A stretch of 64,000 nucleotides of DNA, from the NCBI GenBank assembly GCA_964352785.1, contig CAYGTI010000016.1:11690-75689 (forward strand), read 5' to 3'. Positions 44,137 to 53,198 of this stretch are shown here, piece after piece. This DNA is from JACOMS01 sp964352785. GTDB taxonomy: Bacteria; Pseudomonadota; Alphaproteobacteria; Caulobacterales; Maricaulaceae. A program made the position numbers and the translations under genes. Below the pieces are notes generated by a model that saw only the letters and a list, made by a program, of their open reading frames with translations, had not been told where the DNA came from and ran no database searches. The stretch's first letter is position 1. The number at the start of each line of letters is the position of its first letter.

Positions 44137-45495
44137 ATGTTAAAACACGTTCACTTGCAACACGTTTTTGCGGCAACTACGTCAGCGGTGGTTATCGCTA
44201 TGATGGTTGCGGTTAGCGCCCATGCGCAAACATCCGGCGCTCCAATCACGACCGTTTCCGCGCAAAAGTTTATCCCGGCAAATTACATGCAAAGCGCCCA
44301 TCATCGCGTCCTGCCAAACGCGACATCCAACGGCTTCTCACTGATTTACCGGATTGAAACTCCGGCCGGCATGCATGTCATTGAAGGGACAGACCGTGCC
44401 ATATCCCGCATAGACGAAATACACGCCACTGAAGTGCTCAGAGGCCGCTCGACCATCGGCGTTGTCGCTAATTCGGCAAAAAACCGCACATTAAATTTGG
44501 TGCAAACACCCGTGCGTCTTTTGGGGGCGGTCGGGCACGAAGTGGGCGAGATCAGTTCCGCTGAAGACGCGATTTTGTTCGTTCCCGTGCAAACAGGAAA
44601 CCTTGTCGGTAAAGTCGCCCACGGCGTCGGTGAATTAGGCGTAACGGGCGTTCGCATCGCCAAAGGCGCAGCCGGGACGCGGTGTAGCGGCTTTGAATGT
44701 TTAGAGAGGGCCGGGAAAGATATCCTCTCTGGCGCAAATTCTTTAACGGGAAAACATGATGTCTCGCGCCGGCTACATGCCGAGTTCGGGACAAATTCCG
44801 AAACGGATAATGAAGCTTACCGCAAGGAAATTGACCGGATTTCTTATGCCGATGCCTATACGGGCACGGCCTATAAATTCGGCCTCGGCACAGGCGGCGC
44901 GGATATCAACTATTTCAGTAACGTTGTGACCGGAACCGGCTATGCCAATAATGGTGAGTTTTTGATCTCTTATAAGGATGCTTACAGGACTCGAAACCAG
45001 GATAAGGCGTCACTTGCGGCGTGGGGTGTTCCCGCCAAAACGATTGACGCATTCACAAATAATCCCGCCTATACGCAAACGATGAGAACCCGTCTGGTCG
45101 CGGCGCTCCGCCTGATGAATAATCTCGCTCAGCAAGCCCGACTTGCCGTTGATGCCGCCGCCGCACGGACACAATACGATGCCGACAGCTATCTTGCAGC
45201 CTACGAATATATTGCCAAATTGGCGGCCCAAGGGGAGCTTCGCGGTTTGACGCAAACCACGCCCGTTGCCGCAGCCGTAAAAACCAACGAACGCCTGATC
45301 ATGCCGTACCGTGCGGATTACTTACAGTGGACGGAGAAAAGCCAGCGGCCTGTGCAAATACTGGCCAACGCGGCGCGGCAAGACGCGACCCGCACGCTCC
45401 CGGAAATACACATTATCGGGACCGCCTCAGACGAGTTCCGCATCAATGCCAAACGCATGGGCGTCAACGTCGTCAACGCGGCCATTAAAAATTAG
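44137..45495 (+). CDS. secreted hypothetical protein
   Basis: The signal peptide runs to AVSAHA, followed by an Ala/Gly/Thr-rich 430-residue protein. Segments of note: IEGTDRAISRIDEIHATEVLRG, TPVRLLGAVGHEVGEISSAEDAILFVPVQTGNLVGKVAHGVGELGVTGVRIAKGAAG, and an Ala-rich helical stretch at about 300-370 with a final SDEFRINAKRMGVNVVNA. The ATG at 44137 is preferred over the upstream GTG at 44107. The gene ends at a terminator. No family recognised; periplasmic or exported. Confidence 0.75.
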   Translation: MLKHVHLQHVFAATTSAVVIAMMVAVSAHAQTSGAPITTVSAQKFIPANYMQSAHHRVLPNATSNGFSLIYRIETPAGMHVIEGTDRAISRIDEIHATEVLRGRSTIGVVANSAKNRTLNLVQTPVRLLGAVGHEVGEISSAEDAILFVPVQTGNLVGKVAHGVGELGVTGVRIAKGAAGTRCSGFECLERAGKDILSGANSLTGKHDVSRRLHAEFGTNSETDNEAYRKEIDRISYADAYTGTAYKFGLGTGGADINYFSNVVTGTGYANNGEFLISYKDAYRTRNQDKASLAAWGVPAKTIDAFTNNPAYTQTMRTRLVAALRLMNNLAQQARLAVDAAAARTQYDADSYLAAYEYIAKLAAQGELRGLTQTTPVAAAVKTNERLIMPYRADYLQWTEKSQRPVQILANAARQDATRTLPEIHIIGTASDEFRINAKRMGVNVVNAAIKN

Positions 45496-45524
45496 AACCC
45501 TTCACTTAAAAACGCCCTATAAAA

Positions 45525-45553
45525 AACCGGCCTTGCGCAAAGCAAAGCCGGTT
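45525..45553. terminator. bidirectional terminator between convergent genes
   Basis: AACCGGC pairs with GCCGGTT over a 15-base loop, with A-rich sequence before and GTTTAAC after. It sits between the secreted protein gene and the aminopeptidase gene. Confidence 0.75.
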
Positions 45554-45596
45554 GTTTAACTCAAAATATCTTAAAATAGCCGGGCTTCGGTTCAGC

Positions 45597-47132
45597 CTAT
45601 TCTCCTGCTCTATCTCTGACCACAGCATCCATAAAGCGCACGCCCCACCCTGCATGGCCTTTCGGCGTTGTGGGAGTCGACTTATCCAGCCAATCTACCC
45701 CGGCAATATCCAAATGAACCCAAGGCTGGTCTTCGTCAATAAAGGTTCCGATAACAGCGCCGCCAATGCTCGCGCCGGGACTTCCGGCTGTACTTTTAAT
45801 ATCGGCAATGTCCGATTTAATCGCTTTGAAGTGATTTTCATTTAGCGGTAGGGGCCACACATCTTCGCCGGCTTCGCGGCCAATATCCATCATCTCAACG
45901 GAGAGGTCCCAATCACGGGTAATCACGACGCCGTAATCATCGCCCATGGCGCGGGCCGCAGAGCCTGTAAGCGTCGCAATATCGATCAACAGGCTCGGGT
46001 TATGCTGCTTTTGCGCATACGTTACGGCGTCGGACAGAACAAGACGCCCTTCGGCGTCTGTAGACATAACCTCGATTGTTTTCCCGCTGCTGGTTTCCAG
46101 AACATCACCCGGGCGGATCGCGTCGCCCGACGGCATATTCTCCGCCATCGCCATATATCCGACGAGGTTAACCTTGGCGCCGCGCTGCGCAGCCGCGTAA
46201 ACGGCCCCGGCCACAGCAGCGGCCCCAGACAAATCTGACTTCATGAGCCATTGTCCCGTATTTGGCTTGATGCTAATCCCGCCCGTATCAAATGTAATGC
46301 CTTTGCCAACCAGCGCGATCGGATCTTCATTACTATCCGCGCCCGTGTAAGACACCATGACAAGGCGCGGCCCACGCGACGAGCCTTGTCCCACGCCAAT
46401 CAGCGCGCCCATATTGTTGCGGCGCAGTTCGGGGACATCCATAACACGGACGCGGGTATTGCCAACGCCGCGAAAGAGCGTTTTTACACGCTCGCCAAAC
46501 TCTTCAGGGTACATATTCAGGCCTGGCTCTGTGCCTATATCGCGAGCAAAATTTACGCCTTTGACCATATGACTCAAATCGGCCGCATAAAGCGCCTTAG
46601 ACGCGGCGGCGTCTTTGGACAGGAACGTGACCGTGCGGTCAACATTTTTCTTGTCCGTTTTATAACGGTCAAATGTGTATGAGCTAAGCGCGTAACCCAT
46701 GGCAAGTTGCGCGCCTGTATCTTGGGAGTCTGTCTCCAGCCCATCGATAAATACTTTCAGAGACTGTTTATTATCACTCGCCTGAGCGACATAGCCGCCA
46801 AGATCACGCAGTTGGCGCGTCGACAGTGCCTCATCGCCCATACCGATCACGGTCACGGTTTTAAATCCTCCAAGGCTGTAAAGGTGGAGCTTGTTGCCAA
46901 ACTTACCTTCAAAGTCAGCATCCTTCAAAGCTGTGACCAAACGGCCATCCGTCATGGCGTCAATGGCTTTGGCGCTGGGAGATAACGCGCCATCTGTGCC
47001 AACAAAGACTGTGACGCGGTCAGATGCCACAACATTCAAGTCGGTAAATTCAAAAGTTGTCTTCGCGTTGGCTATTTGAGGGGTCAAAATAGAGAGGGCA
47101 AAGCCAAGCACGGCAAGTGATGTCATTCGCAT
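45597..47132 (-). CDS. pepA: exported leucyl aminopeptidase (M17 family)
   Basis: This dizinc peptidase removes N-terminal residues. It has a signal peptide (SLAVLGFALSILTPQIANA), which cytoplasmic PepA lacks. The catalytic domain begins near residue 170 and includes ALVGKGITFDTGGISIKP, the VNLVGYMAMAENMPSGDAIRPGDV metal region and STDAEGRLVLSDAVTYA (M17 signature). Length 511 is typical. It is preceded by a small cationic ORF with its own terminator, so has its own promoter. Confidence 0.95.
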   Translation of the reverse strand: MRMTSLAVLGFALSILTPQIANAKTTFEFTDLNVVASDRVTVFVGTDGALSPSAKAIDAMTDGRLVTALKDADFEGKFGNKLHLYSLGGFKTVTVIGMGDEALSTRQLRDLGGYVAQASDNKQSLKVFIDGLETDSQDTGAQLAMGYALSSYTFDRYKTDKKNVDRTVTFLSKDAAASKALYAADLSHMVKGVNFARDIGTEPGLNMYPEEFGERVKTLFRGVGNTRVRVMDVPELRRNNMGALIGVGQGSSRGPRLVMVSYTGADSNEDPIALVGKGITFDTGGISIKPNTGQWLMKSDLSGAAAVAGAVYAAAQRGAKVNLVGYMAMAENMPSGDAIRPGDVLETSSGKTIEVMSTDAEGRLVLSDAVTYAQKQHNPSLLIDIATLTGSAARAMGDDYGVVITRDWDLSVEMMDIGREAGEDVWPLPLNENHFKAIKSDIADIKSTAGSPGASIGGAVIGTFIDEDQPWVHLDIAGVDWLDKSTPTTPKGHAGWGVRFMDAVVRDRAGE

Positions 47133-47218
47133 GAGGTAGTCCTTTGGTTGATTAAGTTAAGTTATAATAAGTAAAAGCGGCGCGTCTGCAATTGCTTGAT
47201 AATGCTAGACCCAAAATA

Positions 47219-47242
47219 ACAAAAGAGGCACCAAGTGCCTCT
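47219..47242 (-). terminator. intrinsic terminator after the small cationic ORF
   Basis: A perfect 8-bp stem (AGAGGCAC/GTGCCTCT, loop CAA) followed on the minus strand by a T run. It lies 35-60 bp past the stop at 47277. Confidence 0.88.
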
Positions 47243-47276
47243 GCTAAATTTAATTTTGAACCTTATCAATTCAAGC

Positions 47277-47417
47277 CTAATACCACGCTGACCGTATAGC
47301 CGCTTTAGCCAAACCAAATCTTGAGCGGCGGCGGCGTCGAGATGTTTGATTACCTGCTTTTAGCACAGTCATCGTGCGTGAAAGCGTCTGTGGGTTTTTA
47401 TTGTTTTGTGCGTACAT
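47277..47417 (-). CDS. 46-residue cationic small protein
   Basis: The peptide starts MYAQNNKNPQTLSRTMTVLK and continues AGNQTSRRRRRSRFGLAKAA, then IRSAWY. Nine or more Arg/Lys fall in the last 35 residues, with a run of five Arg, and the C-terminal segment could form an amphipathic helix. The ribosome site AAAGGAAAG is 4 bases before the ATG at 47417, and a dedicated terminator follows. Possibly a nucleic-acid or membrane-binding micropeptide; the ORF extends upstream to 47495 but lacks support there. Confidence 0.65.
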   Translation of the reverse strand: MYAQNNKNPQTLSRTMTVLKAGNQTSRRRRRSRFGLAKAAIRSAWY

Positions 47418-47520
47418 TGTCTTTCCTTTCGTTGTTGAGAGGTAAGTAGCGCACGCCAGCATATAGGTATAATATATGTTATTTATATTTTGCATAATTT
47501 TAAATTATGCAAGGGCATTT

Positions 47521-48015
47521 TTAACCTAAGTTTGTTTCAAAAAGACATACCAAGCACCGCTTCCGCCGTGGCGAACATGGGCCTGAGCATAGCTGGCCAC
47601 CATGGGGCGAATATCCGGCGCATTGATCCACTCGGGGAAAGCCCGGCGCAACACGCCGTCCAGCCGCGCGCCTTTGCCTGTTACAACAAGAACGCATTTC
47701 TGCCCCCGCCCCCCCCGCGCGCTGGAGTGACAGCCGTAACAGAGGGTAGGCTTCGGCCTGTGTTTTATCATGTAGGTCGAGTTTTCGATCAATGGTTACC
47801 CGCCCGCGACGTATCTTGCGGTCTTGATTTAAAGCCGGAGCACCAATTGCAGCCTTAGGACGGTGATCTGGGACGTGTGGCGGCACCCGCATCATACCCG
47901 CAAATTCTTCGTGCGTGGGCTCCGGGCGTGCGGAGCCCCGGCGGCGCGGACTGACCGTGCGCGCCACCTTGTGCCAAATTTGACGCTCATCAGGAGTTAG
48001 GCGGCGGTCTGTCAT
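47521..48015 (-). pseudogene. Smr-domain protein, frameshifted in a run of eight G
   Basis: The first half carries the Smr hallmark LDLHDKTQAEAYPLLRLSLQRA. At the C8 tract on the plus strand (47709-47716) the frame changes: the rest of the domain, KCVLVVTGKGARLDGVLRRAFPEWINAPDIRPMVASYAQAHVRHGGSGAWYVFLK, is in the +1 frame and ends at 47526. In the frame as given the protein ends with unrelated sequence. A base gained in the tract, phase variation or a sequencing error would each explain it. Smr proteins are DNA/RNA nucleases or binding domains. It starts 25 bp after mltA. Confidence 0.85.
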
Positions 48016-48040
48016 AGTGCCAAGGGGTTACGCCAACAGA

Positions 48041-49267
48041 TCACGAAATAAGTCCATCCGGTATCAAGCTGATCGGGAGCAACACCGTCCACGTGCCCGG
48101 ATGCTTCATGACGCCCGCGCGCGCGCCCGCATCATCACCTGAGCCAAAATAAAGATCGCCCCGCAAAAGCCCCCTTATGGCGCTGCCTGTATCTTGGGCC
48201 ACAACTAAAAGCCCGGTATCAATACCCCGATAATCTCCAGCTTCCTTTGGCAACTTGACGTTCAGCCAAACAGGGACGCCGTAAGGATGAAAGGACGGAT
48301 CAACCGCCAAAGAGCCCATAGCCGTGAGTGGCACGGTCATCGCGCCTTTGGGCCCCTCACCATCGACAAGGTTTTCCGGCGCAAAATAGATATAGCGCTT
48401 GTTCTCATTCATCAACATGCGCGCGGCTTGGGGACCGGATTTAACCATCCACTCTTCTATGGCTTGTTTGGAGGCTTGCTCCGTATTCATATAACCCGCG
48501 CGGACAAGAACTCCGCCGATGGACGTGTAAGGAAGGCCGTTATTGGCCGCGTAAGCGGCGCGGACGCGGTGGCCATCTTTGAAAATAAGAACGCCCGAGC
48601 CTTGTATATGCATAAAAAAGACCTCGAGCGGGCGGCCATAAGCAATAATATCAGACGCGCCGCCTGTGACTTTGGCGCGGGGGAGCCGCCGCGCAGCTTC
48701 TGTTTTAGGGCGCGTTAAGATAGGCTCTGAAAACTCTGCTGTGGCGCGGCGGCGAACGGCAATCTCCGGCTGAAAATACCCAGTAATTAATCCGGTTGAC
48801 GCCTCGTTGGAGCGGATAGTTTGTGGATAAAAATAGGTTTCAAAAAAGCGGCGGGCGGTTTTTGCTGTTTTTGCCGATGATGTGGCCGCGCCGCAACCGG
48901 CTTGCCAGTCTGCAATCCGGCCCAAGTCAGGGCGGGCGACCTTGAGATAGCTCCCGGCGTTTTTCTTGGCCCACACTTCACAATTACGTGCAAACGCTCT
49001 CACGGCAGGCCGCACATCCGCGCGGCTCCAGCCTGGCAAACGGGAAAAGGCTTCCGCTCCGGAAGGCACCGTTGACGGGGAAGGTATCTCAGGAAAAGGA
49101 CGCGAGCCCGGGTTTTGCGGTAAGGGTTGCGGCGCGGTAGGATCCGGCGGGCCGGGAAAGGCGGGACGCTCGTCGGGGGTAGGGCCTTGCGGCGGCAATG
49201 TTGGCGGCGCCGTCACGCAAGCGCTCATAAGAACACAAAGACACGCCGTCCACCACCCCCGCATCAC
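48041..49267 (-). CDS. mltA: membrane-bound lytic murein transglycosylase A
   Basis: The lipoprotein signal ends LMSACV, followed by a Pro-rich linker (residues 20-70). The MltA barrel domain contains TGYFQPEIAVRR and VFFMHIQGSGVLIF, and the 3D domain has VVAQDTGSAIRGLLRGDLYFGSGDDAG with the conserved Asp residues. It cleaves the glycan strand of peptidoglycan and releases 1,6-anhydro products. Length 408 is typical. It starts 6 bases after the Tim44-like gene. Confidence 0.94.
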   Translation of the reverse strand: MMRGWWTACLCVLMSACVTAPPTLPPQGPTPDERPAFPGPPDPTAPQPLPQNPGSRPFPEIPSPSTVPSGAEAFSRLPGWSRADVRPAVRAFARNCEVWAKKNAGSYLKVARPDLGRIADWQAGCGAATSSAKTAKTARRFFETYFYPQTIRSNEASTGLITGYFQPEIAVRRRATAEFSEPILTRPKTEAARRLPRAKVTGGASDIIAYGRPLEVFFMHIQGSGVLIFKDGHRVRAAYAANNGLPYTSIGGVLVRAGYMNTEQASKQAIEEWMVKSGPQAARMLMNENKRYIYFAPENLVDGEGPKGAMTVPLTAMGSLAVDPSFHPYGVPVWLNVKLPKEAGDYRGIDTGLLVVAQDTGSAIRGLLRGDLYFGSGDDAGARAGVMKHPGTWTVLLPISLIPDGLIS

Positions 49268-49273
49268 GCGCGG

Positions 49274-49957
49274 CTAAGCCTTTGTCTCAGCGTCTGGTTT
49301 TTTCGTATCCGGCGTCGGATCGGCCTCAAAGTCATCTCCATCAGAGGGCGCAACATCAGACAGCAGCCAGTTCGGGTCTTTGGACTTGAAACTGCGCTCA
49401 AAAGTCCAAATTTCCGATACGCTAGAGAGCAAATCAGGGTCACCGTGAACGGCGGCCCCGTCTGCATCCACAAGCGCAGAGGACAGCTCGGCCTCATAGC
49501 GCACAGACACACGAGCGAGGCCGCCATCTTTCTGGGCGTTGACAATTTCCGCGCCTTTAATGCGCGCCAAATCCGTGACCTGCGTGAGGCTTTGCTCCTC
49601 ACGCTCCGTAATCGCTTCATCGTAAACTTTGTACACATTATCGGTCAACAGCTCACCGAGCAGCTCGCGGTTGCCTTCGGCGAAGGCCTCGAGGATCATA
49701 CTATAAGCGCCTTGCGCGCCGTCCAAAAAGCCGGACGGGGAAAAATCGCGGTCAGCAGCCATGATCTCTGACAGGCCCGGAATGCCTTGGTCGGATTCAA
49801 CCGGCGCGACGAACCCGGTTTCAGGTTGATCGTTTTCCATAAACTTTAGCGGATCAACGCCGGACTCCGGGCCTTGGCCAACGGATTTGCCGAGCACCGA
49901 GTAGAGCATAACGCATACGAGCGTCGCAATCGCGGCATATAAAAGAACTTCATTCAT
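49274..49957 (-). CDS. Tim44-like domain protein
   Basis: An N-terminal membrane anchor (YAAIATLVCVMLYSVLG) is followed by a linker and the Tim44-like domain (FLDGAQGAYSMILEAFAEGNRELLGELLTDNVYKVYDEAI, then ARVSVRYEAELSSALVDADG and SEIWTFERSFKSKDPNWLLSDV). These bacterial relatives of mitochondrial Tim44 are encoded next to secB in alphaproteobacteria, as here. Exact role is unknown; membrane-associated assembly or lipid binding is suggested for the family. The tail is acidic. Confidence 0.9.
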   Translation of the reverse strand: MNEVLLYAAIATLVCVMLYSVLGKSVGQGPESGVDPLKFMENDQPETGFVAPVESDQGIPGLSEIMAADRDFSPSGFLDGAQGAYSMILEAFAEGNRELLGELLTDNVYKVYDEAITEREEQSLTQVTDLARIKGAEIVNAQKDGGLARVSVRYEAELSSALVDADGAAVHGDPDLLSSVSEIWTFERSFKSKDPNWLLSDVAPSDGDDFEADPTPDTKKPDAETKA

Positions 49958-50116
49958 GGATCGAGGCTTTCATCAATAGCAATGTGTCGTCGTAACATAG
50001 GAAGTGCGGCGGCAAATCGCAATTGCCCTGTTGCTCCTTATCACCGCCTATGTTAGCTGACCGCGCGCTCGGCGCAATCTATTCTTGATGAAAACTCGGC
50101 TCACAGGAGACGCTCC

Positions 50117-50659
50117 ATGGCGAAAGACCCAAAAACAGACACACCAGAACCGGAGACAACAGCCCCGGATGACGCAGCCGCCCCGACTGAATCGGCGACC
50201 CCGACTGACGCTGCAGCAACAGGCCCTATGCTACAGGTACTGGCACAGTATATTAAAGACGCCAGCTTTGAAAACCCGAACGCACCTGAGAGCCTGCGTA
50301 CAGGCCTCGAAGCTCCTGCGATTAATATCAATATTGAAATCGGACGCCAAATGATGGCCGACGATACAGTTGAAGTCGTCTTAATGCTAAAGTGTGAAGC
50401 CCGACGCGCCGATCAGGTCGCGTTCATCGCTGAAGTTGAATATGCTGGATTGTTTGCTTTCCAAGGAATCGGCGTTGAAGAAATTCAGCCCATGATCATG
50501 ATCGAATGTCCGCGCATCCTGTTCCCGTTTGCGCGTCAGATTATGGCCGAAATGACGCAAAATGGCGGCTATCCGCCGATCATGCTCGACCCGCCGGACT
50601 TCACAGCCATGTTCCGCGACGAAATGATGCGCCGTGCGGCTGAGCAAGGCCTTAACTAA
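50117..50659 (+). CDS. secB: protein-export chaperone SecB
   Basis: SecB keeps precursor proteins unfolded and hands them to SecA. The domain begins MLQVLAQYIKDASFENPNAPESL, then EVEYAGLFAFQGI and the final CPRILFPFARQIMAEMTQNGGYPPIMLDPPDF, characteristic of the family. An N-terminal low-complexity extension of about 37 residues rich in Pro, Ala, Thr and Asp is unusual. A good ribosome site (ACAGGAGACGCTCC) lies before the ATG at 50117. It is divergent from the Tim44-like gene. Confidence 0.96.
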   Translation: MAKDPKTDTPEPETTAPDDAAAPTESATPTDAAATGPMLQVLAQYIKDASFENPNAPESLRTGLEAPAININIEIGRQMMADDTVEVVLMLKCEARRADQVAFIAEVEYAGLFAFQGIGVEEIQPMIMIECPRILFPFARQIMAEMTQNGGYPPIMLDPPDFTAMFRDEMMRRAAEQGLN

Positions 50660-50686
50660 AGACCAAAACCTATGTGCGGTAGCCGC

Positions 50687-51679
50687 TTAGGCTGCCGCAA
50701 TAAAATCCCGCAACGACTGGTGAACGTCGGGTGATAATTTCTCGAGGTTACGCAGAAGCGCCCGTTCGTTCGCGTTTAACACACCGTCCCGCGCAATCCG
50801 GCGCGTCAGCCAAAGCGATTCTTCTGCGTCAATACGCTCTTCATGACGCGTCATTTGTTTTTCGATCAAGGAGCGCTTTTGCTGCTCTTTGTGATCTTTT
50901 CCTGAAAAGCTGTCCCAAACATCCTGCGGCGTGACCTGGTGAATTAAACCACCAATGTTCAGATCACCGCGGCTTTGAATCCATTTTTCCTGCCGCAAGG
51001 CTTCTTCGCGAGACGGGTTTTTAAAGACCGCGTAAAACATCACACAATTTGTCACAGCGTTGACAAATATATCCTGCCACAGCTCCGCCGCGTCATCTTC
51101 AGCTTCACAAACGTCGTTGAGATCAAACAAGATTTCGGCCTCTTTGACTGTTACTTTAACGTTATTATCGCCGCCGCTCGCATATAAAACCCTTTCAATC
51201 ATCACCACATCATCGCGGCTAATTTTCTTAGCCGTAGAGTTACGTGTGCTGCCCATATAACCTTCCGAATAAAGAATAGCGGCTCTGACCTCTGACAAAG
51301 CAAACTCGGCCAGTGTATCCGTAGCGTTTTTAGCAATATCCAAAACAGACAAAAGCGAACGCAATTCTGTCTCTGTTTGAATATGACCATCATGAGAAAT
51401 ACGTTTGATGAACCATTTGGCCGTGTCCTCATCCACATAACCGTGCGGGCGGGTTTGGCGCACAAGCAATGTGGTTATGGTAGCAACAAAGAAGTCAGCC
51501 CAGCACTCAGATTTCGGGATATCTAAATCGTTTAAATCAAATAGGCGGTTGGCTTCGTTGGTCGCCACAAAACTGTCAGCAAAAACGTAACGGCGCAGAT
51601 CAATAACATCCTTGGCCGTTACTGCGCCCTTGGTTTTAATGTTTGCAAATACCTCTTCTAAATGCGCAATCATTATCAA
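50687..51679 (-). CDS. hypothetical protein with a duplicated helical domain, TerB-like in pattern
   Basis: Two homologous parts are visible, at about residues 20-140 and 170-330. They share motifs NEANRLFDLNDL (near 40) and KEAEILFDLNDV (near 190), SECWADFFVATITTLLV (near 60) and AELWQDIFVNAVTNCVM (near 213), and the end motif KWFIKRISHDGHIQTETELRSLL against LWLTRRIARDGVLNANERALL. It is alpha-helical, acidic and cytoplasmic. The D-G-x-[IL] pattern recalls TerB metal loops, but this is only a resemblance. Function unknown. Confidence 0.7.
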   Translation of the reverse strand: MIMIAHLEEVFANIKTKGAVTAKDVIDLRRYVFADSFVATNEANRLFDLNDLDIPKSECWADFFVATITTLLVRQTRPHGYVDEDTAKWFIKRISHDGHIQTETELRSLLSVLDIAKNATDTLAEFALSEVRAAILYSEGYMGSTRNSTAKKISRDDVVMIERVLYASGGDNNVKVTVKEAEILFDLNDVCEAEDDAAELWQDIFVNAVTNCVMFYAVFKNPSREEALRQEKWIQSRGDLNIGGLIHQVTPQDVWDSFSGKDHKEQQKRSLIEKQMTRHEERIDAEESLWLTRRIARDGVLNANERALLRNLEKLSPDVHQSLRDFIAAA

Positions 51680-51775
51680 TCTCCAAATATCGTTTGGAGA
51701 AATGTTAAATCAGAATGTTTATTAGGACGCTAACAGAAGGCGGGTTTTTAAATTCATAGCGATAGGCAAACTGTT

Positions 51776-52543
51776 TTAACGGCAAGATTTTGCGGCTTGA
51801 GCTAAGACATCGCTCACGCGCTGCGCGGCAATGCTATCTTCGACAGGTTTGCGCAACGTCGTTGATTTCCACCTCATCTGCCACATCTGGGCCTCTGAAT
51901 TCCATTCGGCCTGCAGCGCCACATCATCATCGCCCGCCGTTAAAACCATGCGAATGAGGCGTTCATTTTTCGAGCCCAAAGCCCTGGCGGTCGCGTAAGA
52001 TTTGTTATCCGCGGCTAAAGCGGCCGGCAGCACACTCTCGCCAACCCGGATATCAAGTTTACAAACCCGGTCTTCATGCCCGCCAAAATTTGACGCGCGG
52101 TAAAGGCGCTCTTTCATACCCTCCGGTGGAACCTGCGCCATGGTCGTCAAACTTTCAAACGCCGCTTCGGACAGAGTGTTCAGGCGGGCTTGGTTATCCG
52201 CCGGAATAAGCAGACGGTTTAAAACCTCGCTGCTATTTTCAATGACTTTCTCGCTGCCTGACTTAACCGCGCCCGACATGCCCTCGACCGCATTGCCAAC
52301 CGCTTTAGCCGGAACGGTGATTACTTTATAAATCGTATATCCACCAAACAGCAAAGCGAGCGTGACAATAGCGATACATATCCATTTAACCGCGCTAAAC
52401 AGCCCGCTTGTTTTTTCGGCGACAATTGCGGCCTTGTCGACAAATTCGGCCGCTTTTTTGCCTTTATCCACAGCCATAGAGCCAATATCTTTGGCGGTTT
52501 GATGCGCCCCTTTAGGATCATCTGTTTGTGGTTCATCATTCAT
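51776..52543 (-). CDS. hypothetical membrane-anchored protein
   Basis: An amphipathic N-terminal helix region (DIGSMAVDKGKKAAEFVDKAAIVAEKTSG) is followed by one membrane segment (WICIAIVTLALLFGGYTIYKVITV) and a 170-residue domain with two Cys (DRVCKLDIRVG and the final KSCR) and Trp-rich strands (EAQMWQMRWKS). It probably faces the periplasm. The domain is not recognised. Monocistronic. Confidence 0.7.
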   Translation of the reverse strand: MNDEPQTDDPKGAHQTAKDIGSMAVDKGKKAAEFVDKAAIVAEKTSGLFSAVKWICIAIVTLALLFGGYTIYKVITVPAKAVGNAVEGMSGAVKSGSEKVIENSSEVLNRLLIPADNQARLNTLSEAAFESLTTMAQVPPEGMKERLYRASNFGGHEDRVCKLDIRVGESVLPAALAADNKSYATARALGSKNERLIRMVLTAGDDDVALQAEWNSEAQMWQMRWKSTTLRKPVEDSIAAQRVSDVLAQAAKSCR

Positions 52544-53198
52544 GTTTCGCTCTCATGTCTGTCCGAAGCTTATATGAGTGTATTATAAGTGCTTACCTAA
52601 AGCGAGGGGCAGATCACAACCTCCCGACATAAAAACGATCCTTACAGACAGTAATACCGCAGCCTGTTGTTAAAATTACGAATGGCCAGAATCTCGTCTT
52701 GAAGTGCGCGGTGGCATTGCAATTCTGTTATGAAATCCTTGATACGCAAGGTTCACGACGCGCTGCCATAATAGAGGGTCGGATATTCTTTCCTGAGCAT
52801 TTTTCCGTCCGACGCCTGCGCCGGGCTGATCCAGAAAAATACAGATACTCGGCACCCGCTGTTACCAAAAGATTTTTCTTTATCAAACAGAGCATAAAGC
52901 TTAGCTATGCCGCGAATCCGGCAAAAATAGAGCGAAAACATTTAAATCCGGGCCATAGTTAAACCCCTCTTATCTCGAACCGCTTTCACAAGACCATCCC
53001 TTAAGTCCAGCCGAAAGCGCACTAAAAATAATCACAATGCCCGTTTATGCGGTGAATGTTTGGTCGCCCCAGCGCAGCCCCCTGTCCTATGATGAATTTT
53101 CCAACGCAGCCGCCTTGTTTTCTGACAAATATGCATCGCCAAATATACGTCCCCAAAAATATGAAGGCATCACAACAAAGCCATCAAAGAGGAACAAG
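52544..53198. other. long intergenic region upstream of amtB
   Basis: About 650 bp with no gene that can be supported; short ORFs here have no ribosome site or recognisable composition. It presumably carries the amtB promoter. A nitrogen-type (sigma-54) site was looked for but no match to the TGGCAC-N5-TTGCA pattern was clear. Confidence 0.5.

Noticed and set aside
52710..52730. TGGCATTGCAATTCTG as a sigma-54 promoter for amtB
   Set aside because: The -12 part does not match the required GC pattern, and it lies about 480 bp from the start.
52699..52962. 87-residue ORF upstream of amtB
   Set aside because: No ribosome site, no recognisable motif, and unusual composition for this genome; treated as chance.
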